Of a DNA stretch of 64,000 nt, positions 42,898-52,181 are shown piece by piece. Each line of letters begins with the position of its first letter. Within the stretch, counting starts at the first letter, position 1. The notes under the pieces are model-generated. The model did no database searches, was not told where the DNA came from, and was given only the letters and a program-made list of their open reading frames with translations. A program made the position numbers and the translations under genes. This DNA comes from Sva-07 sp963715285. GTDB taxonomy: Bacteria; Actinomycetota; Acidimicrobiia; Acidimicrobiales; Ilumatobacteraceae. The stretch spans positions 34,764 to 98,763 of the forward strand of contig CAVQRU010000008.1 of NCBI GenBank assembly GCA_963715285.1, in the 5' to 3' direction.

Positions 42898-43791
42898 TCA
42901 GTCCTCGCGTTGGCGGATGCCCTCGGTGAGGCTCGCCAGGTCGGCGTCTTCGGGGTGGCCGTCGAAGGTCAGCTCGCCGCCGCTCAAGGCGATGAGGCGG
43001 CTGCTCTCCTTCACACTGGACAGTTCATGGGTGGCGACGACCATGGTGGCTCCGTCGCCGTGCGCGAGCGTGAGCAGCTCGAGCAGTGCCTCGCGACCGG
43101 TGCGATCGAGGCCGACGAACGGTTCGTCGATCAGCATCACGTCGAAGGGTCGGACGAACGCCATCGTGATCGCTGCCTTCTGCTTGAGGCCGCGACTGAA
43201 CGTCATCGGGAGGTCGTCGACGCGCGGCATCAGGCCGACCATGTCGACGAGGTCGACGGCCTGCTGTTCCCAGTCCTCGGTGCCGTGCAGTCGAGCGATG
43301 TACTCCAGGTGCTCCCAGACGGTGAGGTCGTCGTAGAACACGGGTTGGTCTGCCAGGTACGAGACGGCGGCCTTGGCTTCCAGCGAGCCGATCTCGTGGC
43401 CGGCGACCCTCGCAGTGCCTTCGGATGCCTCGAGCATGCCGACGAGCATCCGGATCAGCGTGGTCTTTCCACTGCCGTTGTGACCGATCAGCGAGATCCG
43501 TTCGCCGGTTCCGATGCGCAGATCGAGCGGAGCCAACGCTGGTGCATCACCGTAGGACTTGCCCAGCCCCATCGTCTCGATCGCCGGCGGTGGCCCCGTG
43601 GGTGGGCGCTTCGCCGGGGGGACCGACCGGTCGGCGACCGGCTCGCCCGCACGCTTCGACGCGGATCGCGACCCCGATGCCGACCGCGATGCCGACCCCG
43701 ATGCCGAGCCTGATGCCGACGAGGGGCGCTGGCGCTTCGACGCGGGTCGGTTCGATCGGGAGGTCGACCGTGGTTTCGATGGCTGGTTCAT
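42898..43791 (-). CDS. ABC transporter ATP-binding protein (ABC-2 type)
   Basis: 297 aa. About 70 N-terminal residues are a basic, Ser/Ala/Gly-rich disordered tail with SASG repeats, unusual for this family. The ATPase domain then shows Walker A (GHNGSGKTT), Walker B (VMLIDEPFVGLD), a degenerate signature (FSRGLKQKAAI) and the H-loop (VATHE). It pairs with the large permease upstream, whose stop it overlaps as ATGA. Direction and cargo are unknown. Confidence 0.9.
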   Translation of the reverse strand: MNQPSKPRSTSRSNRPASKRQRPSSASGSASGSASRSASGSRSASKRAGEPVADRSVPPAKRPPTGPPPAIETMGLGKSYGDAPALAPLDLRIGTGERISLIGHNGSGKTTLIRMLVGMLEASEGTARVAGHEIGSLEAKAAVSYLADQPVFYDDLTVWEHLEYIARLHGTEDWEQQAVDLVDMVGLMPRVDDLPMTFSRGLKQKAAITMAFVRPFDVMLIDEPFVGLDRTGREALLELLTLAHGDGATMVVATHELSSVKESSRLIALSGGELTFDGHPEDADLASLTEGIRQRED

Positions 43792-45629
43792 GATGCGGCA
43801 GCACGCCCTTCTTCGAAGAAGTTGCGGATCTTGGCGGTCCAGGGATCGCGACGACGTACCCAGACGACGGCGGCGGCGATGAACAGTGCGAGGCCGACGA
43901 TCGATCGGCCGACGCTGGCGGCGTCGTCCGTGAACCGAGCGACGAACACCGGAATCGTGCCGACCGCGCTCACCACGACCGGAATCATCGCCGTGATGAC
44001 CGTGCTGAACCCGGCGAATTCCGGAGGGACGAAGCTGGTCTCGGCATCTCGGGGCGTGCCGAGCAGCGTGGTGGTGCTCGGTGCGCTGGGAGCATCGAGG
44101 ACGGTGACCACGACGCCACCCATCGCTCCGGCCCAGGCCATCGGGACAGCGATCACGAAGGCACCGAGCGCCAACGACGGGTCGATGGCCGTCGCCGTGC
44201 CTGCAGCGATGATCGCCACGCCGACCAGGAAGACGGCAGGTGCGAGGAGGTGGTTGGCGAAGATCCAGCCGCGCTCGATCGGGTAGCCATCGGTGAGATC
44301 GGGGCGATCGACCTCCTGCGACAACGGTTCGAGCGACTCGAGCCCGACGAGGAACAGCGCGCCGAGCAGGACCAGCCCGAACAGCGGCGACGAGTCGTAG
44401 GTCAGCGCTCCGCCCAGTCCGGCGAGGGCGGCGAGCAAGGCGATGCGGAGGAGACGGGCGAGCGGCAGGCGCCGCAACGACCGCGATCCCCGTCGCCAGA
44501 CCACGCTCGGTCGCGGCCGCACCGCCGGTGTGGCCGCCAACGACGTCCTGGACGGTGTCCTGGTCGGCGCCTTGGAGACTGCCTCGGACGGTGTCGTGGT
44601 CGTCGTGTTGGTCGGTGTGTTGGTCGGTGTGTTGGTTGATGTGGCGGTCGGCCGGCGGTGCGCACGGGTCGCCGTCTCGGGCGCCGGCCGGTCCGGGAGA
44701 TGGCGCTCGCCCCACTGTCTCGTGCGCAGCACCTCGGATCGCAGCTGCCGGCGGAGCTGCACGACCGTGCGGAGGTCCTGCACGGTCGCGGCGAAACGCA
44801 GCTGGGACACGAGTTCACCGCGTCGGGCGAGCGGTTCGAGCCGGAGGTGTCCGCCGAGCGCCAGTGCGGCGGCGGCCATGGCGACCGCGACGACGATCGC
44901 GAGCACGTCGACGCCTCGCTGGCTGATCCCCCACAGGGCGAGTCGACCGGCCAGGTTGCCGGGTCCGACCCTGGCGAGGCCGTCGGTGGAGTCGTTCCAG
45001 ATCCCCCAGGCCACGAGGCCCTGCCAGGCCACGAGGACCGTGGCGACGAGCGTGGCAGCCCACCGCGGCACGCGGAGCGCGTGGCTCGAGACGGCGGTCG
45101 CAACGAACGTCGAGCCCACGATCGCGCCGAACACGCCGCAGGCGGCGGCCCACGCCGCTCGCGAGCCCTCGACCTCCGTGGCGATCAGCTGGCCGAGCAC
45201 GGCGCCCGCGAGTCCGAGTGCGAACGCAGCAGAGCGCAGCCGCTGGCCGATCGGACGCAACATCACCGACCGTTGCGAGATCGGGGCGAGCAGCACGTGG
45301 CGGATGTCGGCGACCTCGATCGAGATCGGTCCACCGTCGGCGCCGCTGCGCAACCCCAACCCGAAGGCGACCACGACCATCAGCCCGATGATCGCCGGAC
45401 CGCGGGTGAGCAGGTCCTGGGTGTCGACGCTGTCGCCGATCGCGCCGTCGATCGCGTCCGACACCCACACGACCACGACGAGGCCGACCAGCGCGAACAG
45501 GTAGACGCGGTAGGCGATGTCGTACCAGTCGGTCTCACCGAGCCGCCGACGTTGACGGGTTCGCCGCAGTTCACGCAGCGTCGCCTTCGCGTCGGCGTGT
45601 GCCGGTACCGCGAGTACGTCGGACGTCAT
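43788..45629 (-). CDS. Large ABC-2-like permease subunit
   Basis: 613 aa with about twelve hydrophobic segments in two clusters (about 25-280 and 385-590), divided by a roughly 80-residue hydrophilic loop containing a Thr/Pro/Asn repeat (NTPTNTPTNT). It carries no ATPase motifs and is coupled to the ATPase gene by ATGA. ATG 45629 is preferred over ATG 45659, which would overlap the divergent promoter region. Function is export of an unknown substrate. Confidence 0.82.
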   Translation of the reverse strand: MTSDVLAVPAHADAKATLRELRRTRQRRRLGETDWYDIAYRVYLFALVGLVVVVWVSDAIDGAIGDSVDTQDLLTRGPAIIGLMVVVAFGLGLRSGADGGPISIEVADIRHVLLAPISQRSVMLRPIGQRLRSAAFALGLAGAVLGQLIATEVEGSRAAWAAACGVFGAIVGSTFVATAVSSHALRVPRWAATLVATVLVAWQGLVAWGIWNDSTDGLARVGPGNLAGRLALWGISQRGVDVLAIVVAVAMAAAALALGGHLRLEPLARRGELVSQLRFAATVQDLRTVVQLRRQLRSEVLRTRQWGERHLPDRPAPETATRAHRRPTATSTNTPTNTPTNTTTTTPSEAVSKAPTRTPSRTSLAATPAVRPRPSVVWRRGSRSLRRLPLARLLRIALLAALAGLGGALTYDSSPLFGLVLLGALFLVGLESLEPLSQEVDRPDLTDGYPIERGWIFANHLLAPAVFLVGVAIIAAGTATAIDPSLALGAFVIAVPMAWAGAMGGVVVTVLDAPSAPSTTTLLGTPRDAETSFVPPEFAGFSTVITAMIPVVVSAVGTIPVFVARFTDDAASVGRSIVGLALFIAAAVVWVRRRDPWTAKIRNFFEEGRAAAS

Positions 45630-45668
45630 CGCGGAGAGAACGTACTGCCCTCGTTGCATACTTGTGCA

Positions 45669-46256
45669 GTGAGCACCGAGACGGCCCAGCTCTTCTTCGC
45701 CCTCCTGACGGTCACCGCCGGCGTCGGGGCAATCGCCGTGATCGTGTTGCGTGTCGCCACGGCTGCGGGGAGCGACGGTGCATGGCGACTCGGGTCGGCG
45801 ATCAGCGATTCGGGCGTGTGGCTCGCGTGGCTGGTCGCACTCGGGGCCACACTCGGCAGCCTCTACTTCTCGGAGGTCGCCGACTTCACCCCGTGCCGGT
45901 TCTGTTGGTTCCAGCGCATCGCGATGTATCCGTTGTCGGTGATCCTGCTCGTTGGTGCGCTCCGCAAGGATCCCGGTGTGCGGTGGTACGGGGCACCGCT
46001 CGCAGTGATCGGAGCTGCGATCTCCGGCTGGCACAGCCTGATCGAATGGCGCCCAGCGCTCGACAACGGCGAATGCGAGTTCCAGGGTCCGTCCTGCACG
46101 TTCGTCTGGTTCCGCGAGTTCGGTCTGAGCCTCGCCAACATGGCGCTGATCGGCTTTCTCACCATTCTCATACTCTTGTTGGTGCGCTTCCCCGCCAGAC
46201 TGGACCAGGCAGCCGACATCTCGACATCCGAGCCCGAACTGGAGACCTCCTCGTGA
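45669..46256 (+). CDS. DsbB/BdbC-like disulfide bond formation protein
   Basis: 195 aa with four to five membrane helices. The first periplasmic-type Cys pair is FTPCRFCWFQR, followed by the family's IAMYPLSVILL. A second pair (GECEFQGPSCTF) lies in the next external loop, as in DsbB/BdbC. It reoxidises a thioredoxin-like partner and passes electrons to quinone. The GTG start lies just after a short leader. Its stop overlaps the start of the thioredoxin-like gene by GTGA, strongly suggesting a functional pair. Confidence 0.9.
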   Translation: MSTETAQLFFALLTVTAGVGAIAVIVLRVATAAGSDGAWRLGSAISDSGVWLAWLVALGATLGSLYFSEVADFTPCRFCWFQRIAMYPLSVILLVGALRKDPGVRWYGAPLAVIGAAISGWHSLIEWRPALDNGECEFQGPSCTFVWFREFGLSLANMALIGFLTILILLLVRFPARLDQAADISTSEPELETSS

Positions 46257-46930
46257 AGAACCGCACCGTGATGATCGTCGTCGGAGTGATCGTGCTGGTA
46301 CTCGGGCTGGCCGGAGCAGCGATGTTGCTGACCGGCGGCGACGACGACGCGTCGGGCGGCGTGCTCGCCCCGGGCGAGACCACACGACCCACCTACGGCG
46401 ACGACGTACAGGAGAACCGTCCGGTCGAGGCGTCCGGCGATCCGCTGCCCGCGCTCGACAGCGTGGTCGACGTCGACCCCGCCGTCGGGATGCCGACGCC
46501 GGTGATCGACGGCGCGACCTTCGACGGCAACCCGCTGACGATCGGGGGCCCCACCGACGGCCCGACGATGTACGTGTTCCTCGCGCACTGGTGCCCCCAC
46601 TGCAACGACGAGATCCCCGAATTGATCGAGCTCAAGAACCGCGGGGGCGTTCCCGAGGACATGAACGTCGTCGCGATCAGCACTGCGGTCGACAAGTCGG
46701 CGCCGAACTATCCGCCGTCGGAGTGGATCATCGACAAGGACTGGCCGACCGAGTGGCCGGTGATGGCCGACAGCGTCGAGTCGACGAGCTTCGTCTTCAA
46801 CGGTGGCGGCGGCTTCCCGTACCTGATGATCGCCGACGCCGACGGCAACGTGCTCGACCGTGCCAGCGGCACGAAGTCGGCCGAGGACCTCGACGCCTGG
46901 ATCCAGAACGCCCTCGCCACCTCCGCCTGA
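46253..46930 (+). CDS. Membrane-anchored thioredoxin-fold protein (CPHC)
   Basis: 225 aa. A signal-anchor helix (TVMIVVGVIVLVLGLAGAAM) and a low-complexity linker are followed by a TlpA/Redoxin-type domain with the active site HWCPHCNDE and the cis-Pro region GGGGFPYLMI. CPHC is the DsbA-type dithiol, while the insert between strand and helix (DKSAPNYPPSEW) is TlpA-like. It would oxidise or reduce secreted proteins outside the membrane, with the DsbB-like protein encoded upstream. Confidence 0.9.
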   Translation: MKNRTVMIVVGVIVLVLGLAGAAMLLTGGDDDASGGVLAPGETTRPTYGDDVQENRPVEASGDPLPALDSVVDVDPAVGMPTPVIDGATFDGNPLTIGGPTDGPTMYVFLAHWCPHCNDEIPELIELKNRGGVPEDMNVVAISTAVDKSAPNYPPSEWIIDKDWPTEWPVMADSVESTSFVFNGGGGFPYLMIADADGNVLDRASGTKSAEDLDAWIQNALATSA

Positions 46931-46997
46931 CCGCCGGTGTCGTCGTCACGTCATCGTCAGGTCGTCGTCACGGCCGGGCGGGTCGGCTGACGGTGAT

Positions 46998-47012
46998 CGA
47001 TCCCTCGGATCG
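46998..47012. terminator. Small hairpin between converging genes
   Basis: CGATCC-CTC-GGATCG is a perfect 6-bp stem with a 3-nt loop, just before the larC stop and 67 bp after the thioredoxin-like gene. Confidence 0.35.
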
Positions 47013-47018
47013 GGGAAC

Positions 47019-48287
47019 CTACGACTCGGTCGCCTCGTGCCCGGCCCGGGAGTCGCGCCGCTGGACCTCGGCCGCCGCGGTGGCGCGGTCGATCACCAGA
47101 CGTACCGGAACCTGTAGCGCCTCCGCGGCAGCGAGTGCGTCGTCGAACTCGACCTTCGTTCGGTGACGCCCGAGTTTGACGCCGATCTCGTGACCGTCGA
47201 CGAGCACGGTGGACATGTCGCGCTGTTGCGGCCAGCGTCGAAACGTCGTGGCACGCACCCCGAGGGTGCCGGTCTCGCGGAGCAGCACCGAGCGCAGCTC
47301 GGCCCCGGCCGAGGGGTCGCACAGCACACTCACGGTGTGAGCGGGGCGGCCCTTCTTCATCACGATCGGGACGATCCAGGCGTCGTGGGCACCAGCGGCG
47401 AGCAGCGCGGTGAGCGTGTGGGCCAGCACCTCGCCGGTCACGTCGTCGACGTTCGCCTCGAGCAGGGTGACCGGAGTGCCGTCGCTGGTCTCGGCGATCT
47501 CGCGCACCCCGATCATCACCTGCACGACGTTGGCCCGGTCGGCGGGGTCGGCGGTTCCCGCGCCGTAGCCGACGCCGTCGATCGCCATCGCCGGCGGTGG
47601 CCCGAACCCGGTGGCCAGGGTGGTCATCAGGGCGGCGCCGGTGGGCGTGGCGACCTCCGTGGTCGTGTCGAGACCCACCACGGCTGCGCCGGCATCTCGC
47701 AGCAACGCGACGGTCGCCGGTGCCGGGTTCGGCATGGCGCCATGAGCGCTGCGGACGGTCCCCGACCCGACGGCGATCGGACTGCACCAGACCTCGTCGA
47801 CGTCGAGCGCTTCCAGCGCGGCACACGCACCGACCACGTCGACGATCGAGTCGAGGGCGCCGACCTCGTGCAGCTCGACGTCGTCCGGATCGATGCCGTG
47901 GATCGCCCCTTCCACCTCGGCCAGGCGGGTGAACACCGAGCGAGCCCGATCGCGAACACGCTCGGGGAGGTCGGCGTCGTCGAGCAGCTGGAGCACCTCG
48001 CGTGCCGGGCGATGTGCGACGTGCTCGCCGCGAGCGTGATCGTCGGGCCCGTGGTCGTGGGGCCCGGGGTCGTGGACGACGACGTTCGCCCACGTGGCCC
48101 CGACCCCGCAGCGTTGGACGCGTTCGAACAGCAGGGCGTAGCCGTCGACGCCGAGTCCTGCGATGGTCTGCGCGACCACATCGGGATCCGCGCCTGCATC
48201 GACGAGCGCGGCCATCGTCATGTCGCCCGCCACGCCGGCCTGGCAGTTGAACCAGGCCACCCGAACGTCGGTGCTGCGCTTCGTCAT
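47019..48287 (-). CDS. larC: Nickel-pincer cofactor biosynthesis protein LarC
   Basis: 422 aa. The N-terminus WFNCQAGVAGDMTMAALVD is the family start, and the His-rich stretch at residues 72-92 (HDHGPDDHARGEHVAH) is the expected nickel-binding segment. EVGALDSIVDVVGACAALE and EANVDDVTGEVL follow. LarC inserts nickel into the pyridinium dithiocarboxylate nucleotide of lactate racemase-type enzymes. In some bacteria larC is split and needs a frameshift; here it is one continuous frame. Its ATG overlaps the larB stop. Confidence 0.93.
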   Translation of the reverse strand: MTKRSTDVRVAWFNCQAGVAGDMTMAALVDAGADPDVVAQTIAGLGVDGYALLFERVQRCGVGATWANVVVHDPGPHDHGPDDHARGEHVAHRPAREVLQLLDDADLPERVRDRARSVFTRLAEVEGAIHGIDPDDVELHEVGALDSIVDVVGACAALEALDVDEVWCSPIAVGSGTVRSAHGAMPNPAPATVALLRDAGAAVVGLDTTTEVATPTGAALMTTLATGFGPPPAMAIDGVGYGAGTADPADRANVVQVMIGVREIAETSDGTPVTLLEANVDDVTGEVLAHTLTALLAAGAHDAWIVPIVMKKGRPAHTVSVLCDPSAGAELRSVLLRETGTLGVRATTFRRWPQQRDMSTVLVDGHEIGVKLGRHRTKVEFDDALAAAEALQVPVRLVIDRATAAAEVQRRDSRAGHEATES

Positions 48288-49036
48288 CGCGTCGGCCACG
48301 TCAGGATCCGCGCCACGGCGGCAGCGGCACCGAAACCGTTGTCGATGCCGACCACGGTGACGCCGCTCGCGCACGATGCGTGCATCGCGAGCAGGGCGGT
48401 GACGCCATCGAGGCCCGAGCCGTAGCCGACGCTGGTGGGCACCGCCACCACGGGCGCGCCGGTCAGGCCGCCGAGCACGCTCGCGAGTGCACCCTCCATC
48501 CCGGCGATCACGATCAACGCGTCGGCGTCGGTGAGGTCGTCCAGGCGCGCGAGCAGTCGGTGCAGGCCGGCGACGCCGACGTCGGTGATCACGGTCGGCT
48601 CGACGCCGTACGCTCGCATCGTGAGGGCCGCTTCGTCGGCGACCGGGATGTCGCTCGTTCCGGCGGTCACGATCGCGACCTTGGCCGTTGAAGTGAGATC
48701 GGGCAGGCGCCACACCATGCTGCGGCTCGCGTCCGCCGCGGGAACGCCGTGCGCTGCGACACACGCCGAGCGCTGATCCTCGTCGGTGCGTGTCAGCAGC
48801 ACCGGACCGGTCCCATTGGAGAGGAGTTCGCCGACGATCGCCACACACTGGGCCGGGCTCTTGCCCGGGCCGTAGATCGCCTCGGGCAGTCCCTGGCGGA
48901 GGTGGCGGTGATGGTCGATCGTGGCACCGTCGACGTCGGCGAACGGGAGGCGACGCAACGTGACGACGGCGGCGTCGGGGGTGATCGCTCCCGACTGCAC
49001 GTCGTCGAGCAGGGCCCGCAGGCTCAGTTCGTCCAT
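48284..49036 (-). CDS. larB: Pyridinium-3,5-biscarboxylate mononucleotide synthase LarB
   Basis: 250 aa. The C-terminal PurE-like domain shows VAIVTAGTSDIPVADEA, IAGMEGALASVLGGL and VPTSVGYGSG. An N-terminal helical region starts MDELSLRALLDDVQSG. LarB carboxylates and hydrolyses nicotinate adenine dinucleotide in the first step of the nickel-pincer pathway. It forms an operon with larC; larE and a lactate racemase (larA) gene are not in the window. Confidence 0.94.
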   Translation of the reverse strand: MDELSLRALLDDVQSGAITPDAAVVTLRRLPFADVDGATIDHHRHLRQGLPEAIYGPGKSPAQCVAIVGELLSNGTGPVLLTRTDEDQRSACVAAHGVPAADASRSMVWRLPDLTSTAKVAIVTAGTSDIPVADEAALTMRAYGVEPTVITDVGVAGLHRLLARLDDLTDADALIVIAGMEGALASVLGGLTGAPVVAVPTSVGYGSGLDGVTALLAMHASCASGVTVVGIDNGFGAAAAVARILTWPTR

Positions 49037-49103
49037 CGGCTCATCGTGACACGTCGCCGAACCGGAGATGGTCTCGGGCACGACCACCCCTAACCTGGCC
49101 GCC

Positions 49104-50057
49104 ATGTCTGCCCATGCCAGCCCGTCGACGGCGAAACGGGTGGGGTTCTTCGGGCCGTTCGGCACGTTCACCCAGCAGGCGTTGCTGTCGCAGCCCGATC
49201 TCGCCGAGGCCGAGCACGTCGCGTATCGAACGGTGCCCGACGTCCTCGACGCCGTGGAACGAGCCGAGGTCGACGTCGGTGTCGTCCCGATCGAGAACTC
49301 GATCGAGGGGATGGTCAACTTCACCCAGGACGCGCTCGCGTTCGACCACGATCTGCTGATCCAGCGCGAGATCGTCATCGACATCGAGCACTGCCTGCTG
49401 GCTCGCCCCGGCGTCACCCTTGCCGACGTGACCGAGGTCTTCTCGATCCCGGTCGCCACCGCACAGTGCCACCGGTTCCTCCGCGAGGAACTCGGTGATG
49501 CCGAGATCCGGGCGGCCTACAGCACCGCCGACGCCGCCCAACAGGTGAGCGAACGTGAGGCCCGTGATGCCGTGGCGATCGCGCCTCGGGTGGCGGCCGA
49601 CGTGTACGGCCTCGAGATCCTCGCCGCCGACATCGCCGATCACAACGACAACCAGACACGCTTCGTCGTGGTCGCCCGCGAGGGTGTCCCGGCGCCGACG
49701 GGCAACGACAAGACGGCGCTGGTCATCTACCAACGTGCCGACGAGCCCGGCAGCCTCGTGTCGATCCTGCAGGAGTTCACCGCCCGGCGGATCAACCTCT
49801 CGAACCTCACCAGCCGGCCCACGAAGGCGGGCGGCCTCGGTGACTACTGCTTCATCGTGTACGCCGAATCGCACGTGGCCGACGAACTGCTCGCCGACAC
49901 GATGCGGGCGCTGCACGCGAAGCAGGGCGGTGTGAAGTTCCTGGGGTCGTATCCGGCAGCCGGCGACCATGCCGACACGACGCGCGAGCACGCCGATGCG
50001 CGTTGGCGCGAGGCCGACGACTGGGTCGCCCGGATCCGCGCCAGCGTCGAACGCTGA
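49104..50057 (+). CDS. pheA: Prephenate dehydratase
   Basis: 317 aa. The PDT domain has FFGPFGTFTQQAL, VPIENSIEGMV and the catalytic-region motif NQTRFVVV. The ACT regulatory domain follows, with TALVIYQRADEPGSL and a TSRP segment where ESRP is the usual phenylalanine-binding motif. It converts prephenate to phenylpyruvate for phenylalanine synthesis, with feedback by Phe through ACT. ATG 49104 precedes the conserved RVGFFGPFGT. It is divergent from larB. Confidence 0.95.
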   Translation: MSAHASPSTAKRVGFFGPFGTFTQQALLSQPDLAEAEHVAYRTVPDVLDAVERAEVDVGVVPIENSIEGMVNFTQDALAFDHDLLIQREIVIDIEHCLLARPGVTLADVTEVFSIPVATAQCHRFLREELGDAEIRAAYSTADAAQQVSEREARDAVAIAPRVAADVYGLEILAADIADHNDNQTRFVVVAREGVPAPTGNDKTALVIYQRADEPGSLVSILQEFTARRINLSNLTSRPTKAGGLGDYCFIVYAESHVADELLADTMRALHAKQGGVKFLGSYPAAGDHADTTREHADARWREADDWVARIRASVER

Positions 50058-50074
50058 CGTCACGCTCGTCAGCG
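50052..50074 (+). terminator. Hairpin at the end of pheA
   Basis: A perfect 8-bp stem CGCTGACG/CGTCAGCG with a 7-nt loop spans the pheA stop codon. No T-run follows. Confidence 0.5.
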
Positions 50075-50150
50075 CTGCACGGTTCGGCACCCGACGGAGC
50101 CTCGACGTTCGCCACCGGCGTGGCGTCGGTCGCGGCGTACGCTCGGCGCC

Positions 50151-51035
50151 ATGTCGAACTCCGATGATCGCCCGGTCTCCGTCGTCACTGGTGCCAACTC
50201 CGGCATCGGGCGCGCCACGGCCATCCATCTCGCCAAGCAGGGCCACCGCGTCGCCGGCACGGTCAGATCGATCGCCAAGGCCGAGAAACTCAACACGATG
50301 GCCTCCGACGCGGGCGTCTCGGTGGAGCTGTTCGAACTCGACGTCGCCGACGACGAATCGGTCCGCGACGGTTTCTCCGAGCTGCTGGCTGCCACCGGTC
50401 GAGTCGACAACCTCGTGAACAACGCCGGGATCGGCGGCAACGCGGTCGCCGAGGAGTGCCCGACCGACCTCTACCTGTCGGTGATGAACGTCAACCTGTG
50501 CGGTGCGGTGCGCTGCGCGCAGGCGGTGTTGCCCCAGATGCGCGAACGTGGCAGTGGCACGATCGTCAACATCTCGTCGGTGGCGGGACGGATCGCCGCG
50601 TTGGCCCAGTCGCCCTACGTCGCCTCGAAGTGGGCCTTCGAAGGGTTCAGTGAGGGGCTCGCGCAGGAGCTGGCGCCGTTCGGCATCCGCGTCGTGATCA
50701 TCGAACCCGGCGTGACCAAGTCGGCGATCTTCGCGAAGAACATCGACGCACCGAACTCCACGGGCGCGTACGAGGCCCACTACCGACGCATGTTCCAGTT
50801 CTACGCCACCGGCATGGCCAATGCGACCGACCCCGTCGAGGTCGCCGAGGTGATCCACGAGGCGATCACGACCGACGAGCCCCGCCTGCGTTACCCCGTC
50901 AGTTGGGGCGGCGCCGAGCTCGCCGAACTGCACGACCGCATCGATCACAGCGACTGGATCGCGATGGGCGCGATCGAAGAGGACGAGGCGTACTACCAGC
51001 GCTTTCACGACGTCTTCGGGCTCGATCTTCGTTGA
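50151..51035 (+). CDS. Short-chain dehydrogenase/reductase
   Basis: 294 aa, classical SDR. The cofactor motif is TGANSGIG, NNAGIGG follows, and the catalytic residues lie in ISSVAG and YVASK. The substrate loop and C-terminus are longer than average. It is an NAD(P)-dependent oxidoreductase of unknown alcohol or ketone substrate. Its stop overlaps the TTG start of the phosphatase gene as TTGA. Confidence 0.93.
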   Translation: MSNSDDRPVSVVTGANSGIGRATAIHLAKQGHRVAGTVRSIAKAEKLNTMASDAGVSVELFELDVADDESVRDGFSELLAATGRVDNLVNNAGIGGNAVAEECPTDLYLSVMNVNLCGAVRCAQAVLPQMRERGSGTIVNISSVAGRIAALAQSPYVASKWAFEGFSEGLAQELAPFGIRVVIIEPGVTKSAIFAKNIDAPNSTGAYEAHYRRMFQFYATGMANATDPVEVAEVIHEAITTDEPRLRYPVSWGGAELAELHDRIDHSDWIAMGAIEEDEAYYQRFHDVFGLDLR

Positions 51036-51682
51036 CCGATCCCCGACCGTCCGATTCGTCGCCACCCGATTCGTCGCCGCCTGATTCGTCGCTGCCTGAC
51101 TCGTCACCGCTCGATTCGTCGCCGCCCGTGAGGATCCTCACGGTCTGCAGCCACAACCGGACCCGATCGGTGATGATGGCGGCGCTGTTCGAGGCGATGC
51201 TCACCGAGCGGCTGGGGCCGGACCGGGTGACGGTGCGCTCATCGGGATTCGGGCCCGAAGGCATCCCGGCGATCGACGACGCCGTGGCGGCGATGAAGCG
51301 CCGCGGACTCGACGTGTCGGCGCACCGCAGCCGTGCGACCACGGCCGCCCTCGTGAACGGTGCCGACGTGATCGTCACCGCTGAACGCGATCACGTGGTG
51401 AAGATCGCCGCGCTGTCGCCACCGGCGTTCGCGCGGGCGATGACGCTGCCCGAGCTGTTGGCCCGTGCCGCCGACACCCCGGCCGGCCTCCACGGCAACG
51501 GTGTCCGGCCATGGGCCGAGGCGCTCACCGCCGGGCGCACGGCGGCCGCCTACCTGCGCGAGCCGATCGTCGAGGTCGCCGATCCGACCGGTTCGAGCCC
51601 GAGGGCGTTCGAGGCAGCGGTGGTGGAGATCGAACGGCAGTGTGCGGAGGCGAGCGCCTGGTTGACCGCCGCCGGGCGGTGA
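51032..51682 (+). CDS. Low-molecular-weight phosphatase family protein with repeat N-terminus
   Basis: 216 aa from TTG 51032, or 184 aa from GTG 51128. The phosphatase domain begins VRILTVCSHNRTRS, which is the C(X5)RS active loop. The C-terminal acid region (IVEVADPTGSSP) supplies the likely catalytic Asp. It hydrolyses phosphotyrosine or related esters, or acts like an arsenate reductase. The longer form adds about 30 residues of (P)DSSP repeats encoded by a 15-bp tandem array. Most base changes between the units are silent, so the repeat is probably translated. Confidence 0.82.
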   Translation: MTDPRPSDSSPPDSSPPDSSLPDSSPLDSSPPVRILTVCSHNRTRSVMMAALFEAMLTERLGPDRVTVRSSGFGPEGIPAIDDAVAAMKRRGLDVSAHRSRATTAALVNGADVIVTAERDHVVKIAALSPPAFARAMTLPELLARAADTPAGLHGNGVRPWAEALTAGRTAAAYLREPIVEVADPTGSSPRAFEAAVVEIERQCAEASAWLTAAGR

Positions 51683-51692
51683 CGCCGAACGG

Positions 51693-52181
51693 TCAGACCG
51701 AGGTCGAGTCGCCCCAGACCTCGCGAACCTTCTCGTAGACCCCCTGGTCGTAGGAGAACTCGACCAGGTTGCCGTCCGGGTCGCGGAGCATGCAGATGTA
51801 GCCGATCGGATCGGGCATCTGGGTGGCGGGCATCTCGAGGCAGCCCGCGGCCTCACCCCGACGGGCCACCTCGTCGACGCCCTCGCGGTCGGGCATCTCG
51901 ATGCCCATGTGGTTGAACGGTCCGGTGGTGGCGATCGGCGCCGGCGCGAACGGATCGCGGTGTTCGTGGAACTGGGCGATCACCAGGATGAACGGGAACT
52001 CGCCGCTGTCGGAATGCCCCAGCCAGGCGCCGTAGCCGTCGTCGTCCTCGCGTCGATCGAGCAGTTCGAGCGGCGTGAACTCCAGGTACCAGTCGATCGT
52101 CGCCTCGATGTCGGACACCCGCAGCGCGGTGTGGGTCCAACGCGGTGCTGCCGGGCGGAGTCGGTGCAGCGGTTCGTCCAT
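51693..52181 (-). CDS. VOC-superfamily (glyoxalase/dioxygenase-like) protein
   Basis: 162 aa. WTHTALRVSDIEATIDWYLEF begins the first module, with His as the probable first metal ligand. FNHMGIEMPDREGVDEVARRG begins the second module, and RDPDGNLVEFSYD supplies the final Glu. This pattern fits lactoylglutathione lyase or extradiol dioxygenase-like proteins. It is convergent with the phosphatase gene and divergent from the amidohydrolase. Confidence 0.87.
   Translation of the reverse strand: MDEPLHRLRPAAPRWTHTALRVSDIEATIDWYLEFTPLELLDRREDDDGYGAWLGHSDSGEFPFILVIAQFHEHRDPFAPAPIATTGPFNHMGIEMPDREGVDEVARRGEAAGCLEMPATQMPDPIGYICMLRDPDGNLVEFSYDQGVYEKVREVWGDSTSV

Noticed and set aside
43792..44715. Upstream extension of the ABC ATPase gene into the permease gene
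   Set aside because: ATG 43791 overlaps the permease stop as ATGA, and the extra residues are out-of-frame permease sequence.
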